DNA of 64,000 nucleotides from Mesostigma viride (taxonomy: Eukaryota; Streptophyta; Mesostigmatophyceae; Mesostigmatales; Mesostigmataceae). The notes beneath the pieces were generated by a model. The model was not told the origin of the DNA. It was given only the letters and a program-made list of their open reading frames with translations, and did no database searches. The DNA lies in contig RPFO01000017.1 of assembly GCA_009746045.1 (NCBI GenBank), positions 2,113,021-2,177,020 of the forward strand, written 5' to 3'. Within the stretch, counting starts at the first letter, position 1; every line of letters starts with the position of its first letter. This document shows, in pieces, positions 45,467 to 63,268 of this stretch. The position numbers were made by a program, and so were the translations under genes.

Positions 45467-48400
45467 CTAACACAGTACCGTGTTGCGGCGGCGATGGTTT
45501 GGCCCAACCAGCACATCCTCCTGTACCAAGTTGCTTGCATCCGCATCATTATCAAAGCCTCCATCCAGGGCATCCGCGAGGTAGCACAGGGAGCTTCCCT
45601 TGGTGCTGGCGGCGGGACTGCCAACCCTGGACGCCCCTCCCCACTCTAGGCTGGACAACCCAGTCGTGCCCGCGCGCACCAGATTGTCATCCTCGTACCA
45701 GTCAGAGCCAATGTCACCGTGCTCCCTGCCTTCTCTGCCCTGGCTGTGCGCTTTCCGTGCACCCGCTGCGCCCATCGCCGCCTTCATGTCACAGTCCTCG
45801 GGCACATGGCTGCCTCCCAGCCACTTGGCACCGATCACCCTGGGCGAACAGGGTCCCTGGGTGCCCAGGGGGCTGCTCGCTCGTCCACCGGCCTCCCGTG
45901 CAGCGGCAGAGGCCCTCTTTTGCAGCTTGCCCGACTTGCGGCCCCTCCCTGCTCGATCTCGCCCACCAGCCATGGCCGCCTTGTCTGGGGACGGTGTCTT
46001 CCCATGCTCTGGCTGGGCGGCCACGGGCTGGCCACTGACATTCAGTTTCTCCTCCTCAAAGTCCTGCCTGTCTCGTTCACTTGGGCTACATGTTGGCTCT
46101 CTTTCCTCCACATGCTTTGCGGCAGGGGCATCCAGGGGCTGCCCCCCTGTGGCAGAGGGCAAAAGGGTGTCGTCCATTTTGGCGCGTGCGGCACCCAACC
46201 CGCTCTGTGGCAGCCCCAGCTTGCGACACATGGCGTTGCAGCGGTGCGTGCTGAAGAAACGCGCAATGCCTTGCCGGCCGAAATTGCCCAGGCCAAAACC
46301 AGTGTCGCTCACGGAGTGGATCTGGGGGTCCGTCCAGCAGTCCTCCACACCTGCAGGGGGGGATATAGACGAAAAACGCATGGATGTGTGGGTTATGCCG
46401 GCCAGGGGCCCAAGTGAGCGGCTGGAACGGGCCACACTGGCAACCGATTGCTCTCAACAACGAGCAAGTAAAGATTCTAAGAATGGTTAGGGGAGGAGGC
46501 TCAATGCACAATAAAACTGGCCGGTACAGCACAATTTAGATCCAAAATATGATCAAACAATTTGTGCCTCTTTGCATTTTTTATACTTACGAGTTACCAA
46601 ATAGTTAACATTGGACAGTTCATGATGCGCCAGCTATCGCAGCCTTCAATGCAACGCCTAGAAAAAAAAATTACATGTAAAACTCATAAACGCCAGACGT
46701 CTCTGGTTCTACTATTGGCAGGAGGTATGAGCATTGAGAGCACAGCGCCCTCCCTCAGCCAAGAAAACCGTTGTACGTTGACGCAAATAATAAACGGTCA
46801 CCATAGCGAGCAATGTTATCGAGATTTTTATCGACATATTGTAAGAATAAGATTGCATGGCTTACCCTGGATGTCACAAATAAGGAGGTCGTGGTTGGAT
46901 GCCTCGTACGTGAAGTGGCTGAATGCCTGCGGTGTCTCCTGCCCTGAGAACAGCCCCCCATCGTTGTCATTATACTTCCTGTGAACACACACGGCGAAAG
47001 ACAGGACCGATTGATGAGGAAGGTGCGATGCGGAAGGTTGCACCCCCCACAGTGTCAGCACGTGGGCATGCCATGGACACTCAACAGTATGATTATCAAG
47101 GGAAAAAACAGCAAACTTCCCAATCTATACACCGGCATTATGTGCTGACATTGTTACGCGGGTGACAGATCCATGTGTGTGCCAACGTGGCATAGTCAAG
47201 TAGTGAGTGCTCTACGAATTGCAAGTACGCATTGCACCCTGGTTACTCAACTGGTCCCATCGGCCATGCATGTCATGACCCACAAGACCAGGGCAGGACT
47301 GGGTGCCTTGCAAAGGGTGCGATGGGCGGGGGGGGGGGGGGGGGGAGTGTACGCAGACCCAAGTACAAGGGGCAAAAGCAAGCTCAGGCGTGGCAATGTG
47401 TTGCACCCCCCACAGCACACGCTCAATAGGGCGGTGTGGGTCGCAATATCAAGGAGACAACAAGCCTGGGAGGACGCAGTATGCCCATCCTATTCACTTA
47501 TGGTATTGGTAACCCCAGGAATAGCGATGATAGGATTGATGTGGTCGTAACAATGGTCCTGGCTATCGGCTATCGGGGTCCATAGAAATCATCGGTGTCC
47601 GCAGTGGGTAAAGTCTGCCTAGCCATCCTTCATGTTGGATCAACCGACAGGCGCTCTGCTACCGCCGAAGTTCCAGCATAGACATCTCTCGCGTGACTGG
47701 GTGCCCTTGCCGACAATGACCACCCAGCTAAAATGACCGCTTGAAACCCATCATGGCCACTCACTGCTCACCTATAGTGACCATGCATAGTGAACGCTCA
47801 CCTATAGTGACCGCTCAGCAGTGGCTCGATGTTGCACATGTTGTACTTTTTGCGCTTGGTGAGGTGCACTACCTGGCAGGGGCCGGGGGATGGCATCATC
47901 AAAAGGGGGAGGCAGGGCAGTTTATGTCAGGGCATGGTGGGTTGGGGCAGGGTGGGGCAGGGCAATATGAGGAAGCAGAAGACTCAACACGCACTGTGGC
48001 TGATCGGTAGCTCTCTCGAGTGCAACCACCGTCAAGCTGGCCAGGGAGTTCAGTTCCATGCCAGGGAGGAAGCATGCACCCTGACTCCTGGTCGTCCCTG
48101 GCCAAACAGCTCACCTGGGTGGGCAAGAACGCGACTTTTCGGGGGCTCACGCCTGCGCGAGGTGAGCCGGGTAGACAAGGTGCACGGGGAATGCGTGGGG
48201 CAGCAAAGGAGAACCAGGGGACGCGTGGCGGAATAAGAAGCATGCGGGCGCCATGTGCGCATGTGCAAAACGAGCATGTGGCATAAAATAACTCAGTACA
48301 GTATGAGCTATGCAGCACAGTGTGAGCGTTGCGTGACTCATCAGTCGCACTTGAACCGCATAAATCAAGCAGATAAGGACCCTACACAGAAGAAAAAACG

Positions 48401-51400
48401 AGTAGATAGGCATAAATCAAGCAGATAAGGACCCTACACAGAAGAATAAACAAGTAGATAGGCATAAATCAAGCAGATAAGGACCCTACACAGAAGAAAA
48501 AACGAGTAGATAGGCATAAATCAAGCAGATAAGGACCCTACACAGAAGAATAAACAAGTAGATAGGCATAAATCAAGCAGATAAGGACCCTACACAGAAG
48601 AATAAACGAGTAGATAGGCATAAATCAAGCAGATAAGGACCCTACACAGAAGAATAAACGAGTAGATAGGCATAAATCAAGCAGATAAGGACCCTACACA
48701 GAGGAATAAACGAGTAGATAGGCATAAATCAAGCAGATAAGGACCCTACACAGAAGAATAAACGAGTAGATAGGCATAAATCAAGCAGATAAGGACCCTA
48801 CACAGAAGAATAAACAAGTAGATAGGCATAAATCAAGCAGATAAGGACCCTACACAGAAGAATAAACGAGTAGATAGGCATAAATCAAGCAGATAAGGAC
48901 CCTACACAGAGGAATAAACAAGTAGATAGGCATAAATCAAGCAGATAAGGACCCTACACAGAAGAATAAACGAGTAGATAGGCATAAATCAAGCATATAA
49001 GGACCCTACACAGAACAATAAACAAGTAGATAGGCATAAATCAAGCATATAAGGACCCTACACAGAATAATAAACAAGTAGATAGCCAAGCTAACCATGG
49101 CCAGAGACCCTAGCGTACTGGCCCCAGGAAAAGTGCAACCGTGGACACAGGCACAAAAGGGCATTTCGTGTGCGTAGTTTGCTGTCCTTGCCATGATGCA
49201 CGCGCCCCACACGCGCCCCCGGACATCAGACCAAGGAGGGTAGATAGGGTCATAGAACCCATCAAACACTTGAGGGTACAGGGTCATACAACCCATCCAC
49301 CATGCCACCATCCAGCCGCCCATCTTGGCCATGTTACACAAAGCCAAGATTCCAAGAGCCCGCATGGAGGAACCCGAAGCGCACACTTGTTGCAGATGCA
49401 GCCTGCCGGTCTGCCCCGTGCACGTCTTGTGTTTGTAGGCAACGCCATGCTGCGGCGCCACATCCACTATAGACACGTCTACTCAACTCCGCCCACTCCA
49501 TATGTCACCTTCGATAGATACGTCACCTACGATAGACACGTCACCGACTAGACATGAGACCTAGCAAAAGCGATGAAGCGCCGCGAGACTTGCCGGTCTT
49601 GTTGAACTCCTGCGCGTAGCTGTCGGCGACGGATTGCATGCGCACATCTGTGGGTGTGGGGAGACAGGACACCGTGACGCATGTCAGCATCCAGGAATCA
49701 GGAGCGGTGTGGCCCGCACAATGCGGGCAGTTAGAACACCGGTCGAAAAGGTTAAGGAGTACGAACAGAGGCATGATGATCACTCATGCACGCACAGAGG
49801 TGTGATGCGCATATATGTACCGGCCTTTACACAGATGTACGGCGGTCAGCATAAGGCGCGCACTCCGATGGGTCCCCAAGATGCGCGTAGCATGTGACCG
49901 TGCTGAACGAGTCTGCACGAGACCATGCATGCTCGGAGGTGCGGGCGTGCGGTATCCAGAATTAATGTCTCCGTGGTTCTCCCAGCCCTCCACGGAAGCG
50001 ATACTCTAGGGCAGCCCTCTGCGGTACGCAGAAACCCCTCCATCGCACGTAGCAACAAACAAACCCCTCCACGGTACACAGCAACAAACCATTGCGAGCG
50101 CTCACCCGCGAAGAACACCGACGGGTTGAGCGTGCCAAAGGACCTGCGCGGGAACTTGGCGGCGAAGATGAAGAGGTTGTTGGCCATCGTGTCCACCTCG
50201 AATAGGCGCAGCACCTGGAGGGATGGTGGGGCAGGAGGATCAATAGGACATGTGTTAGGTTGGTCAATAGGACCAGGTGTTAGGATGATCGGTAGGACAA
50301 CACGTTCGGTTTATATAGTAAAAGTTTATAGTAAAAGTACTTAGTAAAAGTATATAGTAAAAGTATATAGTAAAAGTACATCGTAAAAGTACATAGTAAA
50401 AGTATAAAGTACAAGTACACAGTAAAAGTAGATAGCGAAAGTATCTAGTAAAAGTATTCAGTAAAACAGTTAGAGCCACATGAGTATCATGCTGCGCTGA
50501 GGAACCACCCTATTCTCTTCCCCTTTCCCCTCACCCCTGTGTGGTTAGCCTTGCGCAGGATAGCCCCTAACCAACTTACGATCTGGCAGAAGTAAGGGTC
50601 AGTTGTAGCTCTCGCAACGCCTAAATGGCATGGCATGTACGATACTTCAGGTTTCCATGGATGTGCCGTGGCATGGCACGACGCGCTTTAGAGTGTGATG
50701 AGTATCCTTGTAACAAAGGAACAAATTTCAATCACTTCTTTCCACGAGCGTACCAGACTCAAACAATGGGCACATGGCATGTCCCTAACTCTTGTGATGA
50801 AGGGGCGGGAACCAGCAGAAGTGGTGGTTGACCGTGGCGGTCATATGTCACTACAAGTTGCCGTCAAGATCTGACAAGCAAACACGATGGTGGCCCAAAG
50901 CGAGTCAACCACCTCGGGGAAGCCACCATGCTCACGCCACAAGCTGCTGACCACTTGCTCCATTGTGCCTATGCACATCGAGGAAGGTGCAGGCAACAAA
51001 GGCAGCAGATATATGCAATTAGGCGGAGAGGGAGCCTTGGGGGCAATCAAGGCGCAGCCGAGCGTGGACACTGCGGTGAATGGTGACATAAGGAACCAGT
51101 GCGTGCGTACGGAAAGTAGTAGTAGTAGTGGAGCTACTTCAAAGGGTTTGGCTTCCGTAAGTATGTGCGGCGGTTGCACGATGGTGTGGCGGCCTGTGGG
51201 GTTATAGATGCACAAGCATGCATGACGAGCGTACATGCCCACGCGCATACTGGCCCCCAGAAAAGTTATGTCGGTTCCTCAAGCCCTCACACCATCCCAC
51301 CATCACACCGTCATACCACGTCACACCCTCACGCCCTCACGCCCTCACGCCCTCACGCCCTCACGCCCTCACGCCCTCACGCCCTCACGCCCTCACGCCC

Positions 51401-52167
51401 TCACGCCCTCACGCCCTCACGCCCTCACGCCCTCACGCCCTCACGCCCTCACGCCCTCGCGCCCTCACGCCCTCACGCCCTCACGCCCTCACGCCCTCAC
51501 GCCCTCACGCCCTCACGCCCTCACGCCCTCACGGTGAAGGCGCCCACACCACCCAAGAGTGGCTCCTCCCTGAATCCCCTCCAGGATGCCTGAGACATCG
51601 TCTATAAGATCCGTCCTAGAAGCATACGGGTGGCACTGACCTCAGTAACTAAACTATGCTTGTTAATGAAAAGTGCGGCACATAATATACATGGCTATCG
51701 CAAATGAAAGCTAAAGCCCATGCTATACAAGGCATAGTCACAAGTGACCCCCCCCACCGATCGCGCCACAAGGCCACCCCTCCCTCCGCACGACAGCACA
51801 TCCCAACCGCACCCAGAAAAGGCAGCACCCTGCAGTACAGGTTAGCGAGGCAGCCTCTTGTGGTTGGATTGCGCCCACCCTCGCCCTCACCTGGCGCATG
51901 CTGCCCTTGGCGATGACGCACCGGTCGTCCAGCACCACCATCACGTGCGTTTTGGTCCAGCTACGGGTCTCCAGCGAGTAGCTCCACTTGACCGCGGGCT
52001 CCGCCTTGAGGTTCATGGGCCGACCCAGGCCCAAGCCACTGCTGCGGAGGTGGGCAGCGGGGCCCCTGGGGGTGAGCAGCGCCTTGTGGTGGTCGCCGCT
52101 GGGGGACCTGGGTGGCTGGTCGGAGCTCCGGAGGGTGTCCAGCTGGCTGCCGGTTGCGGTGCCATCA
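45467..52167 (-). CDS. Alpha-kinase (atypical protein kinase), C-terminal seven exons
   Basis: Exons, 5' to 3': about 52167-51891, 50214-50106, 49647-49594, 48152-48115, 47872-47802, 46978-46866, 46350-45467 (stop TAG 45469-45467). Phases match at every junction. Together they give one alpha-kinase domain like eEF2 kinase and Dictyostelium [18 protein letters not shown], the ATP-site lysine in [52 protein letters not shown], catalytic DIQG, TDPQIH, glycine-rich GFGLGNFG, and zinc ligands in [13 protein letters not shown]. All key residues are present, so it should be active on Ser/Thr. A tail of about 240 charged, disordered residues follows. One intron (49593-48153) seems to use a GC donor. 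The N-terminal part upstream of 52167 was not found, so substrate targeting is unknown; no calmodulin site or WD40 repeats are visible in what I can see. Confidence 0.9.
48359..49085. repeat. 52-bp tandem array, about 14 copies
   Basis: Highly uniform 52-bp units beginning CATAAATCAAGCAGATAAGG, in an alpha-kinase intron, starting about 200 bp from exon 48152-48115. In transcript sense each unit contains TTTATTCTTCTGTGTAG, similar to a 3' splice site. Confidence 0.95.
50310..50470. repeat. ~12-bp A/T-rich repeat (AGTAAAAGTATAT type)
   Basis: About 13 imperfect units in the alpha-kinase intron 5' of exon 50214-50106. Confidence 0.9.
51313..51534. repeat. 8-bp minisatellite (CACGCCCT)n
   Basis: About 27 units with one substitution, in the intron between alpha-kinase exons 51891 and 50214. 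Confidence 0.96.
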
Positions 52168-52451
52168 CTGCCATTGTCGTCAGATCAGAAAGCAACAAAA
52201 GTGAAAACGCTAGCGGCCCAAATCTGAGATTCCGCGGAACACAGAAAGGAAGAAAGCCCAGAAGCTACCAGCAAGGAATCGAACATAGGACCTTTGGCAT
52301 GATCTCGCGGCTGTGTGAGTCTCCTGATCTGAAGGCATCTCGCTTAACGTTTCGAAACAGCCCAACTGCGAAAAACCAACTGCAATGTTAGGATGGCCCT
52401 CTCCCCACCCCCCACCCCCCATGTGAACATTCCGCTGTCAGCACGTAATTT

Positions 52452-52934
52452 TGACGTTATTCCTACCATACTTGGCTAGTTAGTAGTACTCACGTCATTC
52501 CTACCATACTTGGCTAGTTAGTAGTACTCGCGTTATTCTTACCATACTTGGCTAGTTAGTAGTACTCACGTTATTCCTACCATACTTGGCTAGTTAGTAG
52601 TACTCACGTTATTCCTACCATACTTGGCTAGTTAGTAGTACTCACGTTATTCCTACCATACTTGGCTAGTTAGTAGTACTCACGTTATTCCTGCCATAAT
52701 TGGCAAGTTAGTAGTACTCACGTTATTCCTACCATACTTGGCTAGTTAGTAGTACTCACGTTATTCCTACCATACTTGGCTAGTTAGTAGTACTCACGTT
52801 ATTCCTACCATACTTGGCTAGTTAGTAGTACTCACGTTATTCTTACCATACTTGGCTGGCTAGTAGTACTCACGTTATTCCTACCATACTTGGCTAGTTA
52901 GTAGTACTCACGTTAATCCTACCATACTTGGCTA
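52452..52934. repeat. 38-bp tandem array, about 12 copies
   Basis: Units begin CACGTTATTCCTACCATACT. On the minus strand, the sense of the alpha-kinase gene, each contains GTGAGTACTACTAACTAG, which has a 5' splice consensus, a TACTAAC branch-like string and a TAG. It lies 5' of the first kinase exon found. Confidence 0.95.
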
Positions 52935-53440
52935 CGTTGGGCCTCTCCTAGAGAGGGTTGCCCCATGACTCCCAGGCGTGTATGCGCCTGTGCCCGTGTG
53001 TGTTGTGGCAGACGTCAGAAAACAGACAGCAGCGCTCACCCTCCCTCATCCTCCTCTCCCTTCCCTGCCCTCACAAATAGGACTCTCGCCCACCAATGCG
53101 GCGGACCCGAGAGTGCGTCAAGTTCCACGGCATGAACCAAAACATGTGGTATGGGTAATGGGTCCATCCACCGCCTCTTGATTGCAGCTAAATGGCCCAC
53201 ATGTCCGTGGTCGGTTGCAATCCTACTCTCATAGGTGTCGCTGTGGTCCTTCCTCCCTGGCAGTGCCTTCACCGTTCACGGTACGGCACGATGGTAGCGA
53301 GCCTCGCAACGTGTGGGAGCACCCAGGCTCACAAAATGTTTCCAGGATAAGAGATGGGTGGGTATCCGAGTACAGCGGATGGCCATTTTAAGCCATGATA
53401 AAAAAAGTCCCACCAGGTAAGTTAAAGAGGGAAAGCACTT

Positions 53441-53896
53441 CTATCTGGGTTGGCCAACGTACCCTATGTAAGAATCAAGCAGGCCGTTCAGTACAGCATC
53501 TGCCGCGTGGCGTGGGTCGGCGCGTTGAAGTCGCGGCCGGGGTGGAGGCGGGGATGTGGCATCTCTTGCGTGGGCCTTCTTGGCTGCATCCCCCGACATA
53601 GCTTTTCCGGCACGGCCCGATGTCCCGATGTCGTCCACGCGTACGCCGTCCTCGCCTACGTATTCTGCTTGTAACACGGCCAACCCGATATCGTAACGGT
53701 GCAGCTTCTCGCTTCGCCGAGCCCTGTGTTTCTGCTGAGCTTCAACCTTGGCTATCTCGACATCCGGCCTGGCTTCGGAGACCACTACCGGGTAAGGTTT
53801 GTCGAGGTAGTATTCCTCGACACATGCGACATCTTTCAATTTGGCGGCAATGTCCAGCTGGGTGGTTCCCCGCGGTGGAGCTTGGACTTTCTGCAT
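53441..53896 (-). CDS. Open frame of 151 codons, unrecognised
   Basis: Begins with an ATG at 53896 (MQKVQAPPRGTTQL) and is hydrophilic throughout (for example EEYYLDKPYPVVVSEARPD, KLHRYDIGLAVLQAEYVGED). It could be an exon of the alpha-kinase N-terminus, a separate gene or part of a transposon. I see no domain and no clear splice partner. Confidence 0.3.
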   Translation of the reverse strand: MQKVQAPPRGTTQLDIAAKLKDVACVEEYYLDKPYPVVVSEARPDVEIAKVEAQQKHRARRSEKLHRYDIGLAVLQAEYVGEDGVRVDDIGTSGRAGKAMSGDAAKKAHARDATSPPPPRPRLQRADPRHAADAVLNGLLDSYIGYVGQPR

Positions 53897-54896
53897 AAGG
53901 ACGAGCCAGTGCGACGGGAACTTGGGTACAGATTGGACTTCCCGAGCCGCAGACCGTGGGAGCTCCAGCGATTATGCTGAACTGGGCCGATATTCTCGGC
54001 ATGTCATATGAGCGCACGCTGAAATTAATGGGCAACTTGAAGGCACGGCCTTCATCGCAGAGCCGCGACCACAACTTCGCGAGCCATCGTTGACGTAGTG
54101 ACATCTTTTCTGAGCAATTCATAAAATCAGTTGTCAGATTCCTTCTGGCCAAAGCCGCATGGTTACGAGTTACGTTGCGATGTGACACGGCCGTGAAGCT
54201 GGGCGACATGAAGGTTGCGCATGCATGCATTGGAATTTACCCCGCTTGTTTGACATGAAAGCCCGCTGACAGTACTACTAGATATACAACACTGTTTTGC
54301 GCAACAGTAAAGCAGTTTCTTTATGTTTACTCGTCACCAGTGGTCGCATCACCATCTTTTATTAAAAGTCCTTGGTCGTTTGTCTGTCATATCGCCAGTA
54401 AGCTTACTAGTGCAGCCCGGGAGAAAATGGGGTCGCAAGCGGTAATCGGTATCCTGTCACATTCTGGTGTCTGGTGCAGCCTGCTGCAGAGTGCAGCTCC
54501 AGCTTGGTAGTCACGTGCATGAGCGGCGCGACGCCTGGTTTTGGCACAACGATTGGACCGTGGACTGGACCCCTGTTTGGCGGGTAATCGGAACCGACAT
54601 AGAACCCCTGGCAACGACAGTTCCCGCCATATTGCAACGTGGATGCCGCACCCCGCGCAGCCTGCACGGAATTGCATTTGCGACCAGGTTGCGACCTTTC
54701 GCGCGCGGCATAATTATGTGATTTTCGACCGCGTCCAAATGATCCCCCGGCACCTTGCATGAGGTTAGTATACCGGCCAGTACTAGAACTGAATGTCAGT
54801 GGCCTGGTTTTGAAACCGGCTCCGGCGGGCGGGTTATAGCTTCTCTTGGCTTGCCGTGGTCAGCAATGCCATCTCATAGTTCAGTCTTCGGGCGCC

Positions 54897-54938
54897 AACC
54901 CAACGGGAGCACGAGTCTAATTAATTAATTAATTAATT
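54897..54938 (+). mobile_element. Family 2 3' end truncated inside the stem-loop
   Basis: Only the loop and right arm (CAACGGGAGCACGAG, 54901-54915) with a TCTAATTAATTAATT tail remain, joined to unrelated sequence on the left. An extreme 5' truncation. Confidence 0.7.
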
Positions 54939-55599
54939 CTTGGCCAGCGGCCACTCACTGAGTCACGTGCTCCCCCAGCACTGCGCGGATCCATGTCATA
55001 AGATGTCGGTCATCCCGCCTTGCAGAGGGAGGTCCGAGCCGGTGTGGCCGGCTCACTGCAGGAGCTGCCCAGGCAGTACCGGGACATCCGGGAGGCTGGG
55101 TAGTTGTGTTGCGGAGTGCAGCGAGAATTATTTCGGGACTTCCTTGAGCCGAAAGACGCTGGACATTATGTGACTCCGTCATCATAGGCACTGGAGCGTC
55201 CGGCTCTCCATCAGTAAATAGCGGCCACTCCAAGCCGCCGTGGTCGACTGAAATCATCCCCCGTGAGCAAAAAAACCTTGCGTTCATGTGCTAAGTACTT
55301 GAGGACCTGGGTACTAGATTGTCCCCGGGTCAGCCGTCAGACGCTGCCATTCTCAAGAAGAGGGGAAAACGCTCGATCGTTGCCGGGCCGGTAAAAGCGA
55401 TTCCATTTGTGTTTGTGGCAAGGCTTGCATCCATGGGCTCGGGCGAGGCGTTTGGTGATATGGTTGGGCGGGTAATCGGAGCGGCGGGGCGAGAGCAAGG
55501 GCGAGTGGGTTGGGCTGGGAGCCAGAAATCTCCTTTTCCATGGATTTCCAGATATCTGGACCGCATTTAGCTTTTCCAAGGGGTCTTCATAGCCGGAAT

Positions 55600-55865
55600 C
55601 GTGACACACAGAACTTGCCTGATAACTGGCCTGCGCTGGTTGTCTCCTTGATAACTTTTTCAATACTGCGTTGCAGCCGTAACCGATTATACTGGCCTGC
55701 ACTGGATTCCGAGTCGGATGTCCTGCCTGCGCTGGTTGCCTCCTTGATAAGTTGGCGGGTGCGTCTTGAAAAGCCGCGCATCGACTGCGAGTTCAGGATC
55801 CGTCGGACTGAATTCGGGGCTCAGACGCAAAAGTTCTGAGCTCCACCGTCAGCCATGACGAGCAA
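55600..55865. repeat. Fragments of dispersed retroelement sequence
   Basis: Two diverged copies of CTGCGCTGGTTGTCTCCTTG-type sequence (55635 and 55725) and, at about 55805-55855, a segment close to the leader of the ORF1 element (GGGGCTCARACG, GAGCTCC-CCGTCAGCCATG). The rest of 54939-56588 shows nothing I recognise. Confidence 0.55.
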
Positions 55866-56588
55866 GATTCTCATACAAGTGCATGTGTATACAGAAAGAC
55901 CTCTATTCCCGTGTTTTCTCCCGGCAGACTATTGGCATGTACGTGCGTGTGGCATACAATTCGATCATATCGTTGGTGTACATATCACAAACTTTCATTA
56001 TTATTACATGCCGGCCTCGATCACTTGACTTAGCCAGTGGCATGATCCTGGTGCACATACTCGTAGACTACTTGATACTTGCGCTATGTGACAAGATCCC
56101 ATGCATGAAAACCCGGCACGCACCTCGCATGCGGCATGTTCACGAAGGACTTGCAGGGGCCGACGTAAACCTGCATTCAGGTTTGCCTCTAGATTAAACA
56201 CCATGGAGTGAGGAGCATCTGCCCTGTGCACACCACAAACGCAGGCCGGCTTGCAATCACAAGTAATTGATCCTCATATATATCCCTCAGAAAACCACCC
56301 ACGCCTGGCATTCCACCTGTATCCCTACCACAAGGCTTCCATATACATGCCTCTCCGAAACCACTTTCCTTTGGATGCAGCAGCTTGAACAGTGTTATCA
56401 ACAGCAATCCGTGACGAGTTTGGCATCCCAGTACCAAGTCCAACAGCCTGCTCGGTACCAAGCTGTCCAGAAAAATGCCCAACGAATCAAAATGCTCCTG
56501 GCTCCACAGGAGATTTGCTATAACGTGGCTATATGCAATGCATGTCTGCGCGATAGAATTGGAGCCGTCGAACTTGGACGGTGGAGAC

Positions 56589-62182
<5,594 letters not shown>

Positions 62183-63268
62183 GGTTCTGGGTCTCTTGGT
62201 TCGATTCGTCAAAGACGAGGAATATTTTTTATGGCCTAGCAAGCATGCCCGGGGGACGTAAATTCGACGTCAATCCTCAGTACGCTTGATACACCAGGCA
62301 GGCTTTCATAGAAGAATTCAAAGCTGTCCGATAATCGAACCCGTCAGAAAAACAGCGTGGAACTGCTTTAGGCGACTCGCCCCGGGTGTTGCTCTCCTAA
62401 ACCGCTTCAGGCCACGTCCTGTCTTGCACGAAGCTGTGAGTCTTCGTACCTAGTGCGCATTGCTGCTAGAGTGCCCAGTGCCCACCCGTGGCCGTGGCAT
62501 TAACAGTGAGCAGCATTAGCTCGGAGAATTTAGCGGGCGGACATTGGTACGGTTTGTTTTACTAGGAAACTGTTGTTGTTGTTGTTGTTGTTGTTGTCCC
62601 ACGCCGCACATGGGCAGCAGAGAATCTATAGTGGCCTAGGAAACTGTAACCATCATGACGACCGCTGTACAACGACGGCTAGTGCAGTTGCGACCACTGA
62701 ATTGAGTATCTTGCATGCACCAAGGTGACAGCGAAAAGTAAATGGTTGCATCGGCGACTGCAGTAGTTTCTGCTATCAATTTTCGACGTTCTTACGTGCT
62801 TACTGCTTACCAATGGCGAAAATTGCTGTTTGTCGTAATGTCGCATAAACCCGCGTCGTCGGATTGCCAATCGCAACCCTGAGAAGGAAATCTGCTCAGT
62901 TAGTTTCCATGCCTGGTGAGAACGCCATTTTCATCCGCGCGGTCATCGTGACCGATTTGTGTACTCCGCGGCGAGATACTTGTCATCGTGTGGGCGGTGA
63001 TTACGTCAAGCCATTTCTGTGCTACTCGAGTACTGTTACCGGAACTGTACACAGGACGTGATTTGCGATAAGGGGGTGGAAATTTCGTATGGTACGTACG
63101 CAAAGTCCCATCTTGGGGGGACATTGGGCGGTCTTGCTTGTGCGCATGCTGATCGGAGTCAGCGGGGCGTCAGGGTAGTGGGCTTCATGTAGGTGCCCCC
63201 CGAATTGCCGACGAGAAATACGGCTTCGCTTACTGCCCTGAACACTTTCAAGTAAGCCGCTTTACATC
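62183..63268. promoter_or_regulatory. Intergenic region between divergent proteasome and CCDC97-like genes
   Basis: About 1.1 kb between the two start codons with no coding sequence visible. Contains a (TTG)n run at 62571-62596. The proteasome 5' UTR must begin close to 62183. No promoter element can be named with confidence. Confidence 0.5.

Noticed and set aside
45600-46490. Plus-strand frame of 296 codons
   Set aside because: Opposite strand of the last alpha-kinase exon, which has clear domain motifs and splice phase.
48359-49085. CRISPR-like array
   Set aside because: Units are contiguous 52-bp repeats without unique spacers, in a eukaryotic intron.
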